Source of the DNA: Pontixanthobacter aestiaquae
GTDB lineage: Bacteria; Pseudomonadota; Alphaproteobacteria; Sphingomonadales; Sphingomonadaceae
Direction of reading: 5' to 3'
Length of the DNA: 64,000 bases
NCBI RefSeq assembly: GCF_009827455.1
Contig: NZ_WTYZ01000001.1
Span: 2,737,001 to 2,801,000 of the forward strand
Positions 16,947 to 26,065 of the stretch are shown piece after piece (the first letter of the stretch is position 1; each line of letters starts with the position of its first letter). The position numbers and the translations under genes are program-made. Below the pieces are notes generated by a model. That model made no database searches and was not told the origin of the DNA. It saw only the letters and a program-made list of their open reading frames with translations.

Positions 16947-18227
16947 ATGACAGATCAAACAACGCAAACCGTCCAGCAGAAAATTCGCGAAGTCGTGGAC
17001 TCGGGCAAGATGTCGCGCGCAGGTATCGCGCGCGCCGCCGGTCTCCACGCCAATTCCTTGCGCGATTGCACAGAGGAAAGCTGGAATCCGACTGCCGACA
17101 CGCTCGGCAAACTCGCGACTTTTTTGGAAGCCAATGACGACCGCCCTGTTCTCGCCAGCATCGAGGAAATCATCGACGAAGCGCGCAACGGTCGGATGTT
17201 CATTCTGGTCGATGACGAAGACCGCGAGAATGAAGGCGATCTGGTGATCCCAGCGCAAATGGCGACGCCCTCGGCGATCAATTTTATGGCCACGCATGGC
17301 AAAGGCCTGATATGTCTGTCGCTCGACCGCAAACGGGTCGAGCATCTCGGTCTCGAGCCGATGACGCGTAACAATCAGGAATCAATGCAGACGGCCTTCA
17401 CCGTGTCGATCGAGGCCAAGGAAGGTGTGACTACCGGCATTTCCGCCGCAGACCGCGCACGGACCGTTTCGGTCGCTATCGACGCAGGAAAAGGGCCTGA
17501 CGATATTGTCGCGCCCGGCCATGTGTTCCCTCTGGTCGCGCGCGATGGCGGGGTGCTGGTTCGTGCAGGGCACACTGAGGCAGCAGTCGATATTTCGCGT
17601 CTGGCCGGTCTCAATCCTTCGGGCGTGATCTGCGAGATCATGAATGAGGATGGTACCATGTCGCGGCTTGATGATCTGGTGTCTTTCGCGCGCAAGCATA
17701 ACCTCAAAATGGGCACGATCCGCGATCTGATCGCGTACCGGCTGCGCAACGATCATCTGGTCGAGCAGGTGAGCGAGAGCCAGCTTCAATCCGACTATGG
17801 CGGAGACTGGCGCGCGATGACCTATCGCAGCAAAGTATCCGGCGCGACCCATGTCGTACTGCAGAAAGGCAATGTCTCGCCGGAACAGCCGACACTTGTG
17901 CGGATGCATGCCATTTCGATATTCGACGACGTGCTCGGCCAGTCCGGCCCGAAAAAGCGCCAGCTTCAGCGATCGATGGCGGCCATCGGCGAAAGAGGCT
18001 CCGGTATGATCGTGCTGATTATGCCCGACCGGCCCGAGAAGCTTCAGGCCGAAATCGGCCGCCACCCGCCCGGTGAAGGCGAGCTGCGCGATTACGGTAT
18101 CGGCGCGCAAATTCTGGTGGATCGCGGCGTGACGGAAATGGTCCTGCTATCCGATAGCGAGCGGACGGTTGTAGGCCTCGAAGGCTACGGCCTCAGCGTG
18201 GTTGGTCGGGAACCGATCCCCTCCTAA
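16947..18227 (+). CDS. ribB: HTH-fused 3,4-dihydroxy-2-butanone 4-phosphate synthase
   Basis: 426 residues in three parts. Residues about 10-62 form a Cro/CI-like helix-turn-helix (SRAGIARAAGLHANSLRDC ... NPTADTLGKLATFLEAN). Residues about 68-270 are the RibB domain, with acidic metal/substrate loop DDEDRENEGDLV, RAGHTEAAVDISRLAG and GVICEIMNEDGTMSRL. It converts ribulose 5-phosphate to DHBP plus formate for riboflavin synthesis. Residues about 275-426 resemble GTP cyclohydrolase II (RibA), but the three zinc-binding cysteines are missing: the usual VHSECLTGD region reads VRMHAISIFDDV. That half is probably inactive. The HTH may allow self-regulation. The ATG at 16947 includes the HTH. Confidence 0.93.
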   Translation: MTDQTTQTVQQKIREVVDSGKMSRAGIARAAGLHANSLRDCTEESWNPTADTLGKLATFLEANDDRPVLASIEEIIDEARNGRMFILVDDEDRENEGDLVIPAQMATPSAINFMATHGKGLICLSLDRKRVEHLGLEPMTRNNQESMQTAFTVSIEAKEGVTTGISAADRARTVSVAIDAGKGPDDIVAPGHVFPLVARDGGVLVRAGHTEAAVDISRLAGLNPSGVICEIMNEDGTMSRLDDLVSFARKHNLKMGTIRDLIAYRLRNDHLVEQVSESQLQSDYGGDWRAMTYRSKVSGATHVVLQKGNVSPEQPTLVRMHAISIFDDVLGQSGPKKRQLQRSMAAIGERGSGMIVLIMPDRPEKLQAEIGRHPPGEGELRDYGIGAQILVDRGVTEMVLLSDSERTVVGLEGYGLSVVGREPIPS

Positions 18228-19012
18228 CCTGCAAGCACCTCACGCAGGGTCTTGTCGCTGCCCCACACTTTGTTGGTGTTGGTCAGGTGAAGCAGCCAGT
18301 GCTTCTCGGCCGCTTCGACATCGCCCGCCTCGATCAGATCGATCAGCTTGCCGATGGATTTGACGCCCTTTTCACGCCCCCGCTTGCGGTCCGCCTCTTC
18401 GGACGCAGTGGTAACGAAGCGCTTCTGATATTGCGCGATCACGTCTTCCAGAACCCGCGTCAGGAAGTGCAGAGTCGCATTGCCGCCCACTTCCATCAGC
18501 ACACTGTGAAATCGCGCAGACGCCATCATATAATCGCGCTCCTGATCGCTCTCATAGAAGCCCGCCAGCCGCGCGGCTTCTTCGCGCAAGCGCCCTACCG
18601 CAGCTGCGGTCGGCTTCGCTGCCAGCTTGCGCACCACATGCGGTTCCAGCGCCAGCCGTGCCTCGTAAATATCGCTGACTTTTACCCCGCTCGCCTGCAG
18701 ATAATAGCTGGCATAGCGCGACACGCTTTCGACCTTGGGCAGGCTGACAACCGCGCCTGACCGTGACCCGCGTTTCACGGTGATCAGCCGCTCGGTTTCG
18801 AGTATCCGGAAAGCCTCCCGCAGGCTGGGCCGCGAGATACCGAATTGTTCGATCAATTGCCCTTCCGGCGGCAGCGTATCGCCTTCGGACAGCTCGCCCT
18901 GAATAATCCGGCGGCGGATTGAATTGGCTACCAGTTCGGCGGTCTTGGGCACGCGAAAGGTCCCGCCATCAGCGGCGCGCTCCTTCATGTCAGTCTGCCC
19001 GAGATCGTTCAT
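18224..19012 (-). CDS. GntR-family regulator, FadR/FCD type
   Basis: 262 residues. The N-terminal winged helix (about 20-90: ANSIRRRIIQGELSEGDTLPPEGQLIEQFGISRPSLREAFRILE) and the C-terminal all-helical FCD ligand domain are clear. FCD proteins sense small organic acids or acyl-CoA compounds. It lies 10 bases downstream of the acyl-CoA dehydrogenase gene on the same strand, so the two are probably co-transcribed and it likely controls this catabolic block. Its 3' end overlaps the convergent ribB stop by four bases. Confidence 0.92.
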   Translation of the reverse strand: MNDLGQTDMKERAADGGTFRVPKTAELVANSIRRRIIQGELSEGDTLPPEGQLIEQFGISRPSLREAFRILETERLITVKRGSRSGAVVSLPKVESVSRYASYYLQASGVKVSDIYEARLALEPHVVRKLAAKPTAAAVGRLREEAARLAGFYESDQERDYMMASARFHSVLMEVGGNATLHFLTRVLEDVIAQYQKRFVTTASEEADRKRGREKGVKSIGKLIDLIEAGDVEAAEKHWLLHLTNTNKVWGSDKTLREVLAG

Positions 19013-19022
19013 CGATTCTAAC

Positions 19023-20186
19023 CTACAGCGAGCGCGCGATGACCATTTTCATCACTTCGTTCGACCCGCCAAAAATCCGGGTGATCCGGCTGTCGCGGAA
19101 CATCCGCGCAATAGGATAATCATTGATGTAGCCCGCACCGCCGTGGAATTGCAGGCATTTATCGACGACTTCGCCTTGCAGTTCGGTGACCATATGCTTC
19201 GCCATACATGCAGTCGGGACATCCAGCTTACCTTCCAGATGCTGGGCGATGCAGTGGTTGACAAAAACCCGCGCCGCCGTGCCGCGCGCAGCCAGATCAG
19301 CCAGCACGAATTGCGTGTTCTGGAAATCCCAGATCGTCTGGCCGAACGCCTTACGCTCTTTGACGAATTCCAGCGTCACTTCGAGAGCTTTCTCGATCCC
19401 GGTCATCGATTGCATCGCGATGATCAACCGTTCCTGCGGCAGCTCGCCCATCAGTTGATAGAAGCCTTTGCCCTCTTCGCCGCCCAGAACGTTTTCTGCC
19501 GGGACGAACACATCATCGAAAAACAGCTCCGATGTGTCTGACGCATCCAGGCCAATTTTGTCCAGTTTCTTACCGCGCTGGAACCCTTCGGCCCCCTCGG
19601 TCTCGAGCAACATCAAAGAGATACCCTTGGCGCGCTCATTCGGATCGGTCTTGGCAACGACAATGATGAAGTCCGCCGTCTGCCCGTTGGAGATATAGGT
19701 TTTCGCCCCATTGATGCGGTAACCATTGCCGTCCTTCAGCGCAGTGGTGGTGATGCTCTGCAGGTCGGAGCCGACACCCGGCTCGGTCATCGCAATCGCG
19801 CTGACCAGATCACCCGTTACCAGCTTGGGCAGATATTTCTTCTTCTGCTCCTCAGTACCATGGCGCACCAGATAGGGTAGAATGATCGTGTTGTGCAGGC
19901 TGGCGGCAAATCCTTCGACACCGTGATGCGCCTGCTGGTCGATCACCACCATATCATGACGGAAATCACCGCCATGGCCGCCATATTCTTCGGGCACGGA
20001 CACGCCGAGCAGACCTGCGCTGCCGGCTTCGTTCCAGAACTCGCGTTCCACCTGTCCCGCAGCGCGCCATTCCAGCACGCGCTTTTCAGGAGCATGTTGA
20101 TCGTAAAATTTGCCAACCGCATCGGCGAAGATCGAAATCTCCTCGTCTTCCATGAACTCTGGCTGGGCAACATTGATCGCTGGCAT
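19023..20186 (-). CDS. Acyl-CoA dehydrogenase
   Basis: 387 residues with the FAD-dependent acyl-CoA dehydrogenase pattern. The middle-domain signature is AIAMTEPGVGSDLQSI. NGYRINGAKTYISNGQTADFIIV, QLHGGAGY-like QFHGGAGYINDYPIARMFRDSRITRIFGGSNEVMK and the RxxxxQ flavin contacts follow. It introduces the alpha-beta double bond into an acyl-CoA. The substrate is unknown; long-chain or branched chains fit the neighbouring racemase and thiolase. The shared region with the divergent hydrolase (20187-20300) holds both promoters. Confidence 0.94.
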   Translation of the reverse strand: MPAINVAQPEFMEDEEISIFADAVGKFYDQHAPEKRVLEWRAAGQVEREFWNEAGSAGLLGVSVPEEYGGHGGDFRHDMVVIDQQAHHGVEGFAASLHNTIILPYLVRHGTEEQKKKYLPKLVTGDLVSAIAMTEPGVGSDLQSITTTALKDGNGYRINGAKTYISNGQTADFIIVVAKTDPNERAKGISLMLLETEGAEGFQRGKKLDKIGLDASDTSELFFDDVFVPAENVLGGEEGKGFYQLMGELPQERLIIAMQSMTGIEKALEVTLEFVKERKAFGQTIWDFQNTQFVLADLAARGTAARVFVNHCIAQHLEGKLDVPTACMAKHMVTELQGEVVDKCLQFHGGAGYINDYPIARMFRDSRITRIFGGSNEVMKMVIARSL

Positions 20187-20300
20187 AATGGTTTCTTTCT
20201 AATGATCGTCGATATGCGCCTCTTGTATCACTTAGTTAGATAAGTGCAACGCTTGCGAGAATCGCAACTTCCGATCAAAGACGCCGCAAAGGATAGACGC

Positions 20301-21176
20301 ATGGAATTGATCGGACCCACCTCACAAAGCTTCATCTCGCAGCGCACGCGGCTGCATTATGCGGATTGGGGCAATCAGGATGCGCCGCCGCTGATCCTGC
20401 TGCATGGCGGGCGCGACCATTGCCGCAGTTGGGATTGGGCAGCAGAGGAGCTGCGCCATGACTGGCATGTGATCTGCCCCGATGTGCGCGGGCACGGCGA
20501 TAGCGAATGGAACAATACCGGCTATTATCCGATGCTCGGCTATGTCTATGATCTGACACAGCTGATCCACCAATTGGAACTGGCCCCGGTAACAATTGTC
20601 GCGCATTCGATGGGCGGCAATATCGCGATCCGCTATGCTGGATTGTATCCCGACAATGTCCGCAAGCTGGTCGCCATCGAAGGCCTCGGCCCCAGCCCCA
20701 AGCGGATGAAGGAACTGGCCGAGACGCCCTATGACGGCCATCTGCGCAACTGGTTCGACGCCAAGCGCGACGCCAGCTCGCGCCTGCCCAAGCGCTACGA
20801 AACATTCGAAACCGCGCTCGACCGGATGCACGAGGCGAACAGCTATCTCAGCCGCGAACAGGCCGAGCATCTGACTCGCCACGCGGTGATCCGCAACGAA
20901 GACGGAACCTTCAGCTGGAAATTCGACCCGCATCTGCACGCCTGGCCGCCGGAAAATATCGAAGACCGCTCGGTCGAGAAATTATGGGCGCGGATCACCT
21001 GCCCCACGCTGATGATCTACGGCAATGACAGCTGGGCCTCCAACCCGGTCAAGGATGGCCGGATCAAGCATTTCGGCGATAATGTCAGCGTCAGCGACTA
21101 CGACCGCGCCGGGCACTGGGTCCACCACGACCGGTTCGACGACTTTATGGCCGAGGTGAAGGCGTTTATTGGGTGA
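20301..21176 (+). CDS. Alpha/beta hydrolase
   Basis: 291 residues from the ATG at 20301, chosen because AAAGGAT lies at ribosome-site distance; an in-frame ATG 57 bases upstream has none. The fold is clear: oxyanion HGGRDHCRSWD, nucleophile in VAHSMGGNIA, and terminal catalytic histidine in DRAGHWVHHD. It may be an esterase, epoxide hydrolase or thioesterase-like enzyme; the substrate cannot be told. It is divergent from the acyl-CoA dehydrogenase, suggesting a shared function in acyl or ester catabolism. Confidence 0.9.
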   Translation: MELIGPTSQSFISQRTRLHYADWGNQDAPPLILLHGGRDHCRSWDWAAEELRHDWHVICPDVRGHGDSEWNNTGYYPMLGYVYDLTQLIHQLELAPVTIVAHSMGGNIAIRYAGLYPDNVRKLVAIEGLGPSPKRMKELAETPYDGHLRNWFDAKRDASSRLPKRYETFETALDRMHEANSYLSREQAEHLTRHAVIRNEDGTFSWKFDPHLHAWPPENIEDRSVEKLWARITCPTLMIYGNDSWASNPVKDGRIKHFGDNVSVSDYDRAGHWVHHDRFDDFMAEVKAFIG

Positions 21177-21191
21177 GGTTTTGCTGAGATT

Positions 21192-23957
21192 TCAACGCAA
21201 ATTCCGAATGGTATGGCGGAAAAACTTTTCGGTTTCGGGGTGCAAATCGTTAGATAGTCTCAGTAGTGAAACGAGGCGCTGTCCGTCGCGCGCAATCAGC
21301 GCAGGGTCTTTATCGTATTTGTAAAGTAGACCCTGAATATTGAGAAATTTCCCGTTTTGACCACCTACACCGTGACGTACGATAACGCCCTCGACATCAA
21401 ACCATCGTTTTTTCGCCATCAGTCTGCGTTTTACTACAACTGTTTTCTTTTTATCGCCCATGCCGACGATTGAACCACGAATAAATCGTACCTTTCCTTT
21501 CTTATACAGACACCAGACGAGCAGCCGATGCGCTGTCGCCGAGTCTGCCCAAAAGGGCTGGGGATCAATCGATACATTTTGAACAACAACATCATTCAAT
21601 TCGATCGACATTGCATCGAGAAATGCATCGATATCGAAACCCGCCAATGTCTTCTCAATCTGCTCGATGCGCTCCTCCTCACCCTCGATCAGCTTGAATT
21701 CGTCAGACTCGAACAATTGGAGAAGGGCGTGACCAAAAACTAGCAAGTCACGACGGTTGGACCAGATGGCTCCACTCATGTCCGAACATGTCAGATCATT
21801 CAGCCGTTTGATGAATTCGGCATGCCACTTTTCATCTTTGAACTGTTTGATTACAAGTCGGAGAATATCGACCAATGCGCCATCACCTGAACCGGAAACG
21901 ACAAAGGTTGTTCCATTGCGCGAGCATTCTGAAAACCTCCCGCTGTCATCTTCCCAATAGGAATGGCTGATCAGGAGATCTTCGTCGATATTGATCCCGG
22001 CTCTCTTGAGAGAACCATGCGCATCCTCTTCGCCATAACCGGTGGCAAAGATAACGATGTCACAATCGACCATACCGTCAGCAAAGTCTGGCTGCCCATC
22101 ATCTAAGGAACCTGCCACTTTGGCCGCTCTAACGATCTCACTCCCATGCTCGGCATATTTTTTTCGCCACCTTTCCTCGACTGCCGCACGATCGTCGCAA
22201 TCATCGCCATTTTTCTGCTCCCATAATTCTTGAACTTGGTCGGGAAATGGCAGCTTCGAAAGGTAGTGTTTACGGTTCACACGGTCAAAGTAATACCCTT
22301 GCACTTCAAAGTTCGGATAGAATGTCAGTGACTGTCGATCACCTTTTAAGTTTGCCTTTTTCTCAAAAGCAGTGAAATTGTTCGATAATTGCCTGAAAAC
22401 CTTCTGCGCCGTAGGGTCCGCAGTCCAATTTAGCGCATCTATTGGAAAATTAGTCTTTTTGCGATCACTACCAGTCCGAGGCCAGTCGTATGAGAATGGG
22501 TTAAGAGAGCGATGAGAACACCGATCTTGAATAGGTGCCAGCTTTCGTTCGGCTTCCATTAGAACCACTCGAGCACCAGTTTCGACCGCAGCAATGGCTG
22601 CAGCCATACCGCTAACGCCACCTCCTACGATACCTATCTTGGTATTAGGCTTAATCTTACCCGCCTTATACAGCGCGTGCACAAGCGTTAGCGCGCGCGA
22701 TTGTTGCGTGTGAACCGTTTTCTTGTTCTCGAAGCAGCCCAGCACATAAATATTGTGGCGCCTAAAATGCTGGTCTCGTTGAAGGGACATCGCATCAAGG
22801 ATCTGTTGTTCATTAATCTCGTCGATTTTTAGCGAGTGGGTGTCCCTAGAGTCTTGACCAATAAAATTCCGATCTCGGATTTCCTTGCGGAAATTCTTGA
22901 TCGCCTCCAGTGTTACCGCTTCGACCTCTATTGATGCTTCAACGCCTTGATGTGTATGTTCTCGGTAAACTATTGGCCCGTCATCAAGCACAAGTTCGAC
23001 GTCTTTGTAGCCGTACTGCTTCAACTTAGTCGTAAGATTATCTTTAACTCCGACTCGCGGACCGAGTGCTCTTACTACCTTCCATCCAGTCTGCACCGCT
23101 GAAGGATACTCGCCTTCCTCCAAAAAAAACTGTTTGATATACTTCAGACGCTTTTCGACACCTGCGAGAAACTCTTTGTTCGCGAGTAGCAATAGTGCGG
23201 TATATGTTCCGAGAACTCTTAACCCGTGGTAAGTAATTAACGCTTGCCTTGACCAATTCTCGCTCAGAACGTTTGGCAAAATTGTTTCGATAAAATGATC
23301 GTATATGGTGAAATCGCGCTGCGCTGCAACTTCTCTGGTTTCGTTTGGATCACTCTTTGCTATTCGTGCTGACAGGGACGGAAATGTTCGGTTGTCTTTC
23401 CAGCGCAGATGCCTGTTTTTGCTAAAGAGGTTTACGGGTTCGCCAAGCGTTTTTTCGTCGGGCTCATACGGTCTTTTCCGAAGCAAACCAAAGTAATGAT
23501 AGATGATCTCGCGAGCATCTTTATCTAAGCTGTCCATATCAGCGTGCAGACGCCCGCCATAATCTTCGCGGTCAATATGCGCGTAGTCCATCTTGAACGT
23601 ATGCGTTGTGTGCCTAGCATAATGTTGCGACTTGGCGCCTAGTGTAGCTTCGTACTCCATGGCTATGCGCGAGATCACGTTGGATCGCGGGCCACCAATT
23701 GCAAGGATGTGCCCATCTAGTTTCGGTATTGATAGCCGATCAGAAACAAAATGAGTCTCAATATTGTCTGGAGAAGAACGACCTTTCTCATAGAAGCATT
23801 CTTTTTCGATAATCCGCATCAGAGGATGAGAGGGACGACCAAGAGTTAGCGGATGCGCAGACTCTATACATACGTGCAGCGGTGCTTTGCCAAAAACATT
23901 GTCTAAAACAACTTTGAATGGCCTGAGAAAATGGTCACGATGTTCGCTTTTTTTCAA
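21192..23957 (-). CDS. Large FAD-binding protein of unknown family
   Basis: 921 residues, no signal peptide or membrane helix. The start is a TTG immediately after an in-frame TAA. An N-terminal region (about 1-400) holds a glycine motif HILAIGGPRSN (83-93) and a helical domain. A FAD/NAD-type Rossmann fold follows, with GGGVSG (445-450) and an acidic ribose contact near E468 (VVLMEAE). Next come NPFSYDWP and a second nucleotide-domain strand (CDIVIFATGYGEED, and TTFVVSGSGDGALVDILRLV). About 200 charged C-terminal residues end the protein. It is much AT-richer than its neighbours: 22 of 60 bases are G/C at 22321-22380, against 38 of 60 at 26221-26280. It stands alone inside a lipid-catabolism block. 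Function unknown; defence or stress-effector roles are possible but unsupported. Confidence 0.85.
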   Translation of the reverse strand: MKKSEHRDHFLRPFKVVLDNVFGKAPLHVCIESAHPLTLGRPSHPLMRIIEKECFYEKGRSSPDNIETHFVSDRLSIPKLDGHILAIGGPRSNVISRIAMEYEATLGAKSQHYARHTTHTFKMDYAHIDREDYGGRLHADMDSLDKDAREIIYHYFGLLRKRPYEPDEKTLGEPVNLFSKNRHLRWKDNRTFPSLSARIAKSDPNETREVAAQRDFTIYDHFIETILPNVLSENWSRQALITYHGLRVLGTYTALLLLANKEFLAGVEKRLKYIKQFFLEEGEYPSAVQTGWKVVRALGPRVGVKDNLTTKLKQYGYKDVELVLDDGPIVYREHTHQGVEASIEVEAVTLEAIKNFRKEIRDRNFIGQDSRDTHSLKIDEINEQQILDAMSLQRDQHFRRHNIYVLGCFENKKTVHTQQSRALTLVHALYKAGKIKPNTKIGIVGGGVSGMAAAIAAVETGARVVLMEAERKLAPIQDRCSHRSLNPFSYDWPRTGSDRKKTNFPIDALNWTADPTAQKVFRQLSNNFTAFEKKANLKGDRQSLTFYPNFEVQGYYFDRVNRKHYLSKLPFPDQVQELWEQKNGDDCDDRAAVEERWRKKYAEHGSEIVRAAKVAGSLDDGQPDFADGMVDCDIVIFATGYGEEDAHGSLKRAGINIDEDLLISHSYWEDDSGRFSECSRNGTTFVVSGSGDGALVDILRLVIKQFKDEKWHAEFIKRLNDLTCSDMSGAIWSNRRDLLVFGHALLQLFESDEFKLIEGEEERIEQIEKTLAGFDIDAFLDAMSIELNDVVVQNVSIDPQPFWADSATAHRLLVWCLYKKGKVRFIRGSIVGMGDKKKTVVVKRRLMAKKRWFDVEGVIVRHGVGGQNGKFLNIQGLLYKYDKDPALIARDGQRLVSLLRLSNDLHPETEKFFRHTIRNLR

Positions 23958-24144
23958 TTATCCAGTTCGCCTTATTGCCAATAGATTTCGAATTCACCAT
24001 ACGAAGACATAATGACTTTTTTTAACTGGCCAATACCAATTTCGAAATTAGGTAATTTGGAATAGTTCGGGAATTCAGCACCGGGTTAATCTCGAAGCCA
24101 AAAACCATTTTCCTACTCTTCAAAAATCTGCCTTAAGCTCTTGG

Positions 24145-24807
24145 ATGAGCACACATCCTGATCCCCGTTCGTTTGACCGCGCCTATGCTTCGTCCGCGCC
24201 GGTCGCCTCTGAAACCTGTGACCAAACCTCCAGCGAAACCCTCCCCGACGCGCAGCGGCATGATGGGTGGACGCCGGCCCGGCAGGCTGCGTTTCTGCGT
24301 GAGCTGGCGGCGACGCATAATGTCTCGGCGGCGGCGCGGGCGGTCGGGATGGGCCGCCAATCAGCCTATAAATTGCGCATGCGGTTGCAGGGAACGCCGT
24401 TCGACAAGGCTTGGCAAGCAGCGTTTGTCACGCGCTTCGATGCGCTGGCCGAGGCGGCGCTGGACCGCGCGCTGCACGGGGTCGAGGTGCCGCATTATTA
24501 CAATGGCGAGCTGGTCGGAACATCGCGCCGCTATGACGAGCGGCTGACGCTGGCACTGCTTTCGGCCGGAACACTGGCGCAGCACCAAGCGCCCGACGAT
24601 TTCGATCCTGCCAGCGCGTTTGAAAGCGACGATCTGGCCGGATTGATCGAGCGGGTCGCAAACGGGCCGGAACAATGGCGCGAAAGCCCTGAGCAAGAGC
24701 TGGATGCGCGCTATGGCGTGGCAGATGATGCTGATGGGGGCGGGGCCTCCTCCGGTGACAACCACTCGCCGGAAGGGAACGATTCAAACGATAAAACAGA
24801 GGGTTGA
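24145..24807 (+). CDS. HTH protein resembling small terminase-like subunits
   Basis: 220 residues. A helix-turn-helix region (about 45-80) reads FLRELAATHNVSAAARAVGMGRQSAYKLRMR, followed by a helical middle (FDALAEAALDRALHGVEV) and a low-complexity acidic tail of Gly/Ser/Asp/Asn. Similar stand-alone proteins are common in sphingomonads and are often annotated as hypothetical. The arrangement recalls phage small terminase subunits, but no other phage gene is nearby. The ATG at 24145 has no strong ribosome site. A role in DNA binding is inferred only. Confidence 0.72.
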   Translation: MSTHPDPRSFDRAYASSAPVASETCDQTSSETLPDAQRHDGWTPARQAAFLRELAATHNVSAAARAVGMGRQSAYKLRMRLQGTPFDKAWQAAFVTRFDALAEAALDRALHGVEVPHYYNGELVGTSRRYDERLTLALLSAGTLAQHQAPDDFDPASAFESDDLAGLIERVANGPEQWRESPEQELDARYGVADDADGGGASSGDNHSPEGNDSNDKTEG

Positions 24808-24817
24808 GCGTGATTCC

Positions 24818-24913
24818 AAAAGGCGACACGGTGTCGCCTTTGTCGCCCATCTGTCGCCTTTGAGAGCGGAAAGTCGGAAAAGCCCCCTGCTCTGAAGAAG
24901 AGGGGCTGTTTTA
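24818..24913. terminator. Two hairpins between convergent genes
   Basis: The first hairpin, AAAGGCGACAC/GTGTCGCCTTT (24819-24841), is followed by a partial repeat TGTCGCC. The second, AGCCCC/GGGGCT with an inner CTCT/AGAG stem (24881-24907), is flanked by GTTTTA on the plus side and AAAA on the other, so it can terminate in both directions. Confidence 0.65.
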
Positions 24914-26059
24914 AGTCACAGTCCCGGCGTCACGCAGTGCCTTGGTTTCATCAGCGTCCATCCCGAGCGACTCCAAAATCGCATCGGTGTCGTCACCGGG
25001 CAGCGGGGCTGGTGCGGGTTTGCCCGTCGCCGTTCCGCTGTAACGTGGTGCGGGTGCGGGTTGCATATCTCCGGCCACTTCGACGAAGGTCTCGCGCGCG
25101 ACATTGTGCGGATGCTGCGCCGCCTCGGTCATTGTCAGAACGGGGGCGTAGCATACGTCGGTATGCTCCATAATCGCGTTCCATTCGGCGCGAGTTTTGG
25201 TTTTGAACAGGGCTTCCAATTTGGCCTTCAATTCGGGCCAAGCGGCGCGGTCATGCTGGGCATCGAACGTTGCATCCTCCTCCAATCCGGCAAGGCGGCG
25301 CAGTTCGGCGTAGAATTGCGGTTCAATGCTGCCAATGGATACAAATTTCCCGTCCGCAGTCTCATATGTGTCGTAAAAATGCGCGCCGGTATCGAGCATA
25401 TTGGCGCCCTGCTCTTCCGACCAGACGCCCATATTTTTCATGCCGGTAATCATGCCCATCAGCGCGGCAGTACCGTCAGTCATAGCGCAGTCGATGACCT
25501 GCCCTGCACCGCCGCGTGCAACATTAAGCAGAGCAGACGACATGCCAAATGCCAGCATCATTCCGCCGCCGCCAAAGTCGCCAACCATATTGATCGGCGG
25601 GGTCGGCTTCTCACCCTTGCGCCCGAAATGGGCCAGCGCGCCAGCCAGAGCAATATAGTTGATGTCGTGGCCAGCCGCTTGCGAATATGGACCACTCTGC
25701 CCCCAGCCCGTCATCCGGCCATAGACCAGCTTGGGATTGTCCTTGAGCAGTTCCTCCGGCCCCAGGCCCAGCCGCTCCATAACACCAGGACGGAAACCTT
25801 CGATGATACCATCCGCACTCGCGCAGAGTTTGCGCGCCAAGGCAACGCCTTCATCCGACTTGAGATTGATCGCGATACTCTTGCGACCACGCGCCAGCAC
25901 ATCCTTGGTGCTGAGCGGAGTGGAGCCGCCACGACTGCCCGAAGCGCGGTCGATACGGATTACTTCGGCGCCGTGATCGGCCAGCATCATACCGCAGAAC
26001 GGGCCAGGTCCGATTCCGGCAAATTCCACGATACGAATTCCCTCAAGCGGACCGGACAT
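24911..26059 (-). CDS. Alpha-methylacyl-CoA racemase (CoA-transferase family III)
   Basis: 382 residues of the CaiB/BaiF fold. The racemase-type residues are in the expected places: H131 (AGHDINYIALAG), D161 (GDFGGGG) and E246 (SIEPQFY). These correspond to H126, D156 and E241 of the mycobacterial enzyme. It interconverts (R)- and (S)-2-methylacyl-CoA so that branched or isoprenoid chains can enter beta-oxidation. It lies seven bases after the enoyl-CoA hydratase stop on the same strand, so the two form one unit. Confidence 0.92.
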   Translation of the reverse strand: MSGPLEGIRIVEFAGIGPGPFCGMMLADHGAEVIRIDRASGSRGGSTPLSTKDVLARGRKSIAINLKSDEGVALARKLCASADGIIEGFRPGVMERLGLGPEELLKDNPKLVYGRMTGWGQSGPYSQAAGHDINYIALAGALAHFGRKGEKPTPPINMVGDFGGGGMMLAFGMSSALLNVARGGAGQVIDCAMTDGTAALMGMITGMKNMGVWSEEQGANMLDTGAHFYDTYETADGKFVSIGSIEPQFYAELRRLAGLEEDATFDAQHDRAAWPELKAKLEALFKTKTRAEWNAIMEHTDVCYAPVLTMTEAAQHPHNVARETFVEVAGDMQPAPAPRYSGTATGKPAPAPLPGDDTDAILESLGMDADETKALRDAGTVT

Positions 26060-26065
26060 AGACGC

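Noticed and set aside
24145..24807. Prophage remnant suggested by a small terminase-like HTH protein
   Set aside because: No capsid, portal, integrase or large terminase gene is nearby; the protein occurs alone in many relatives as far as I recall.
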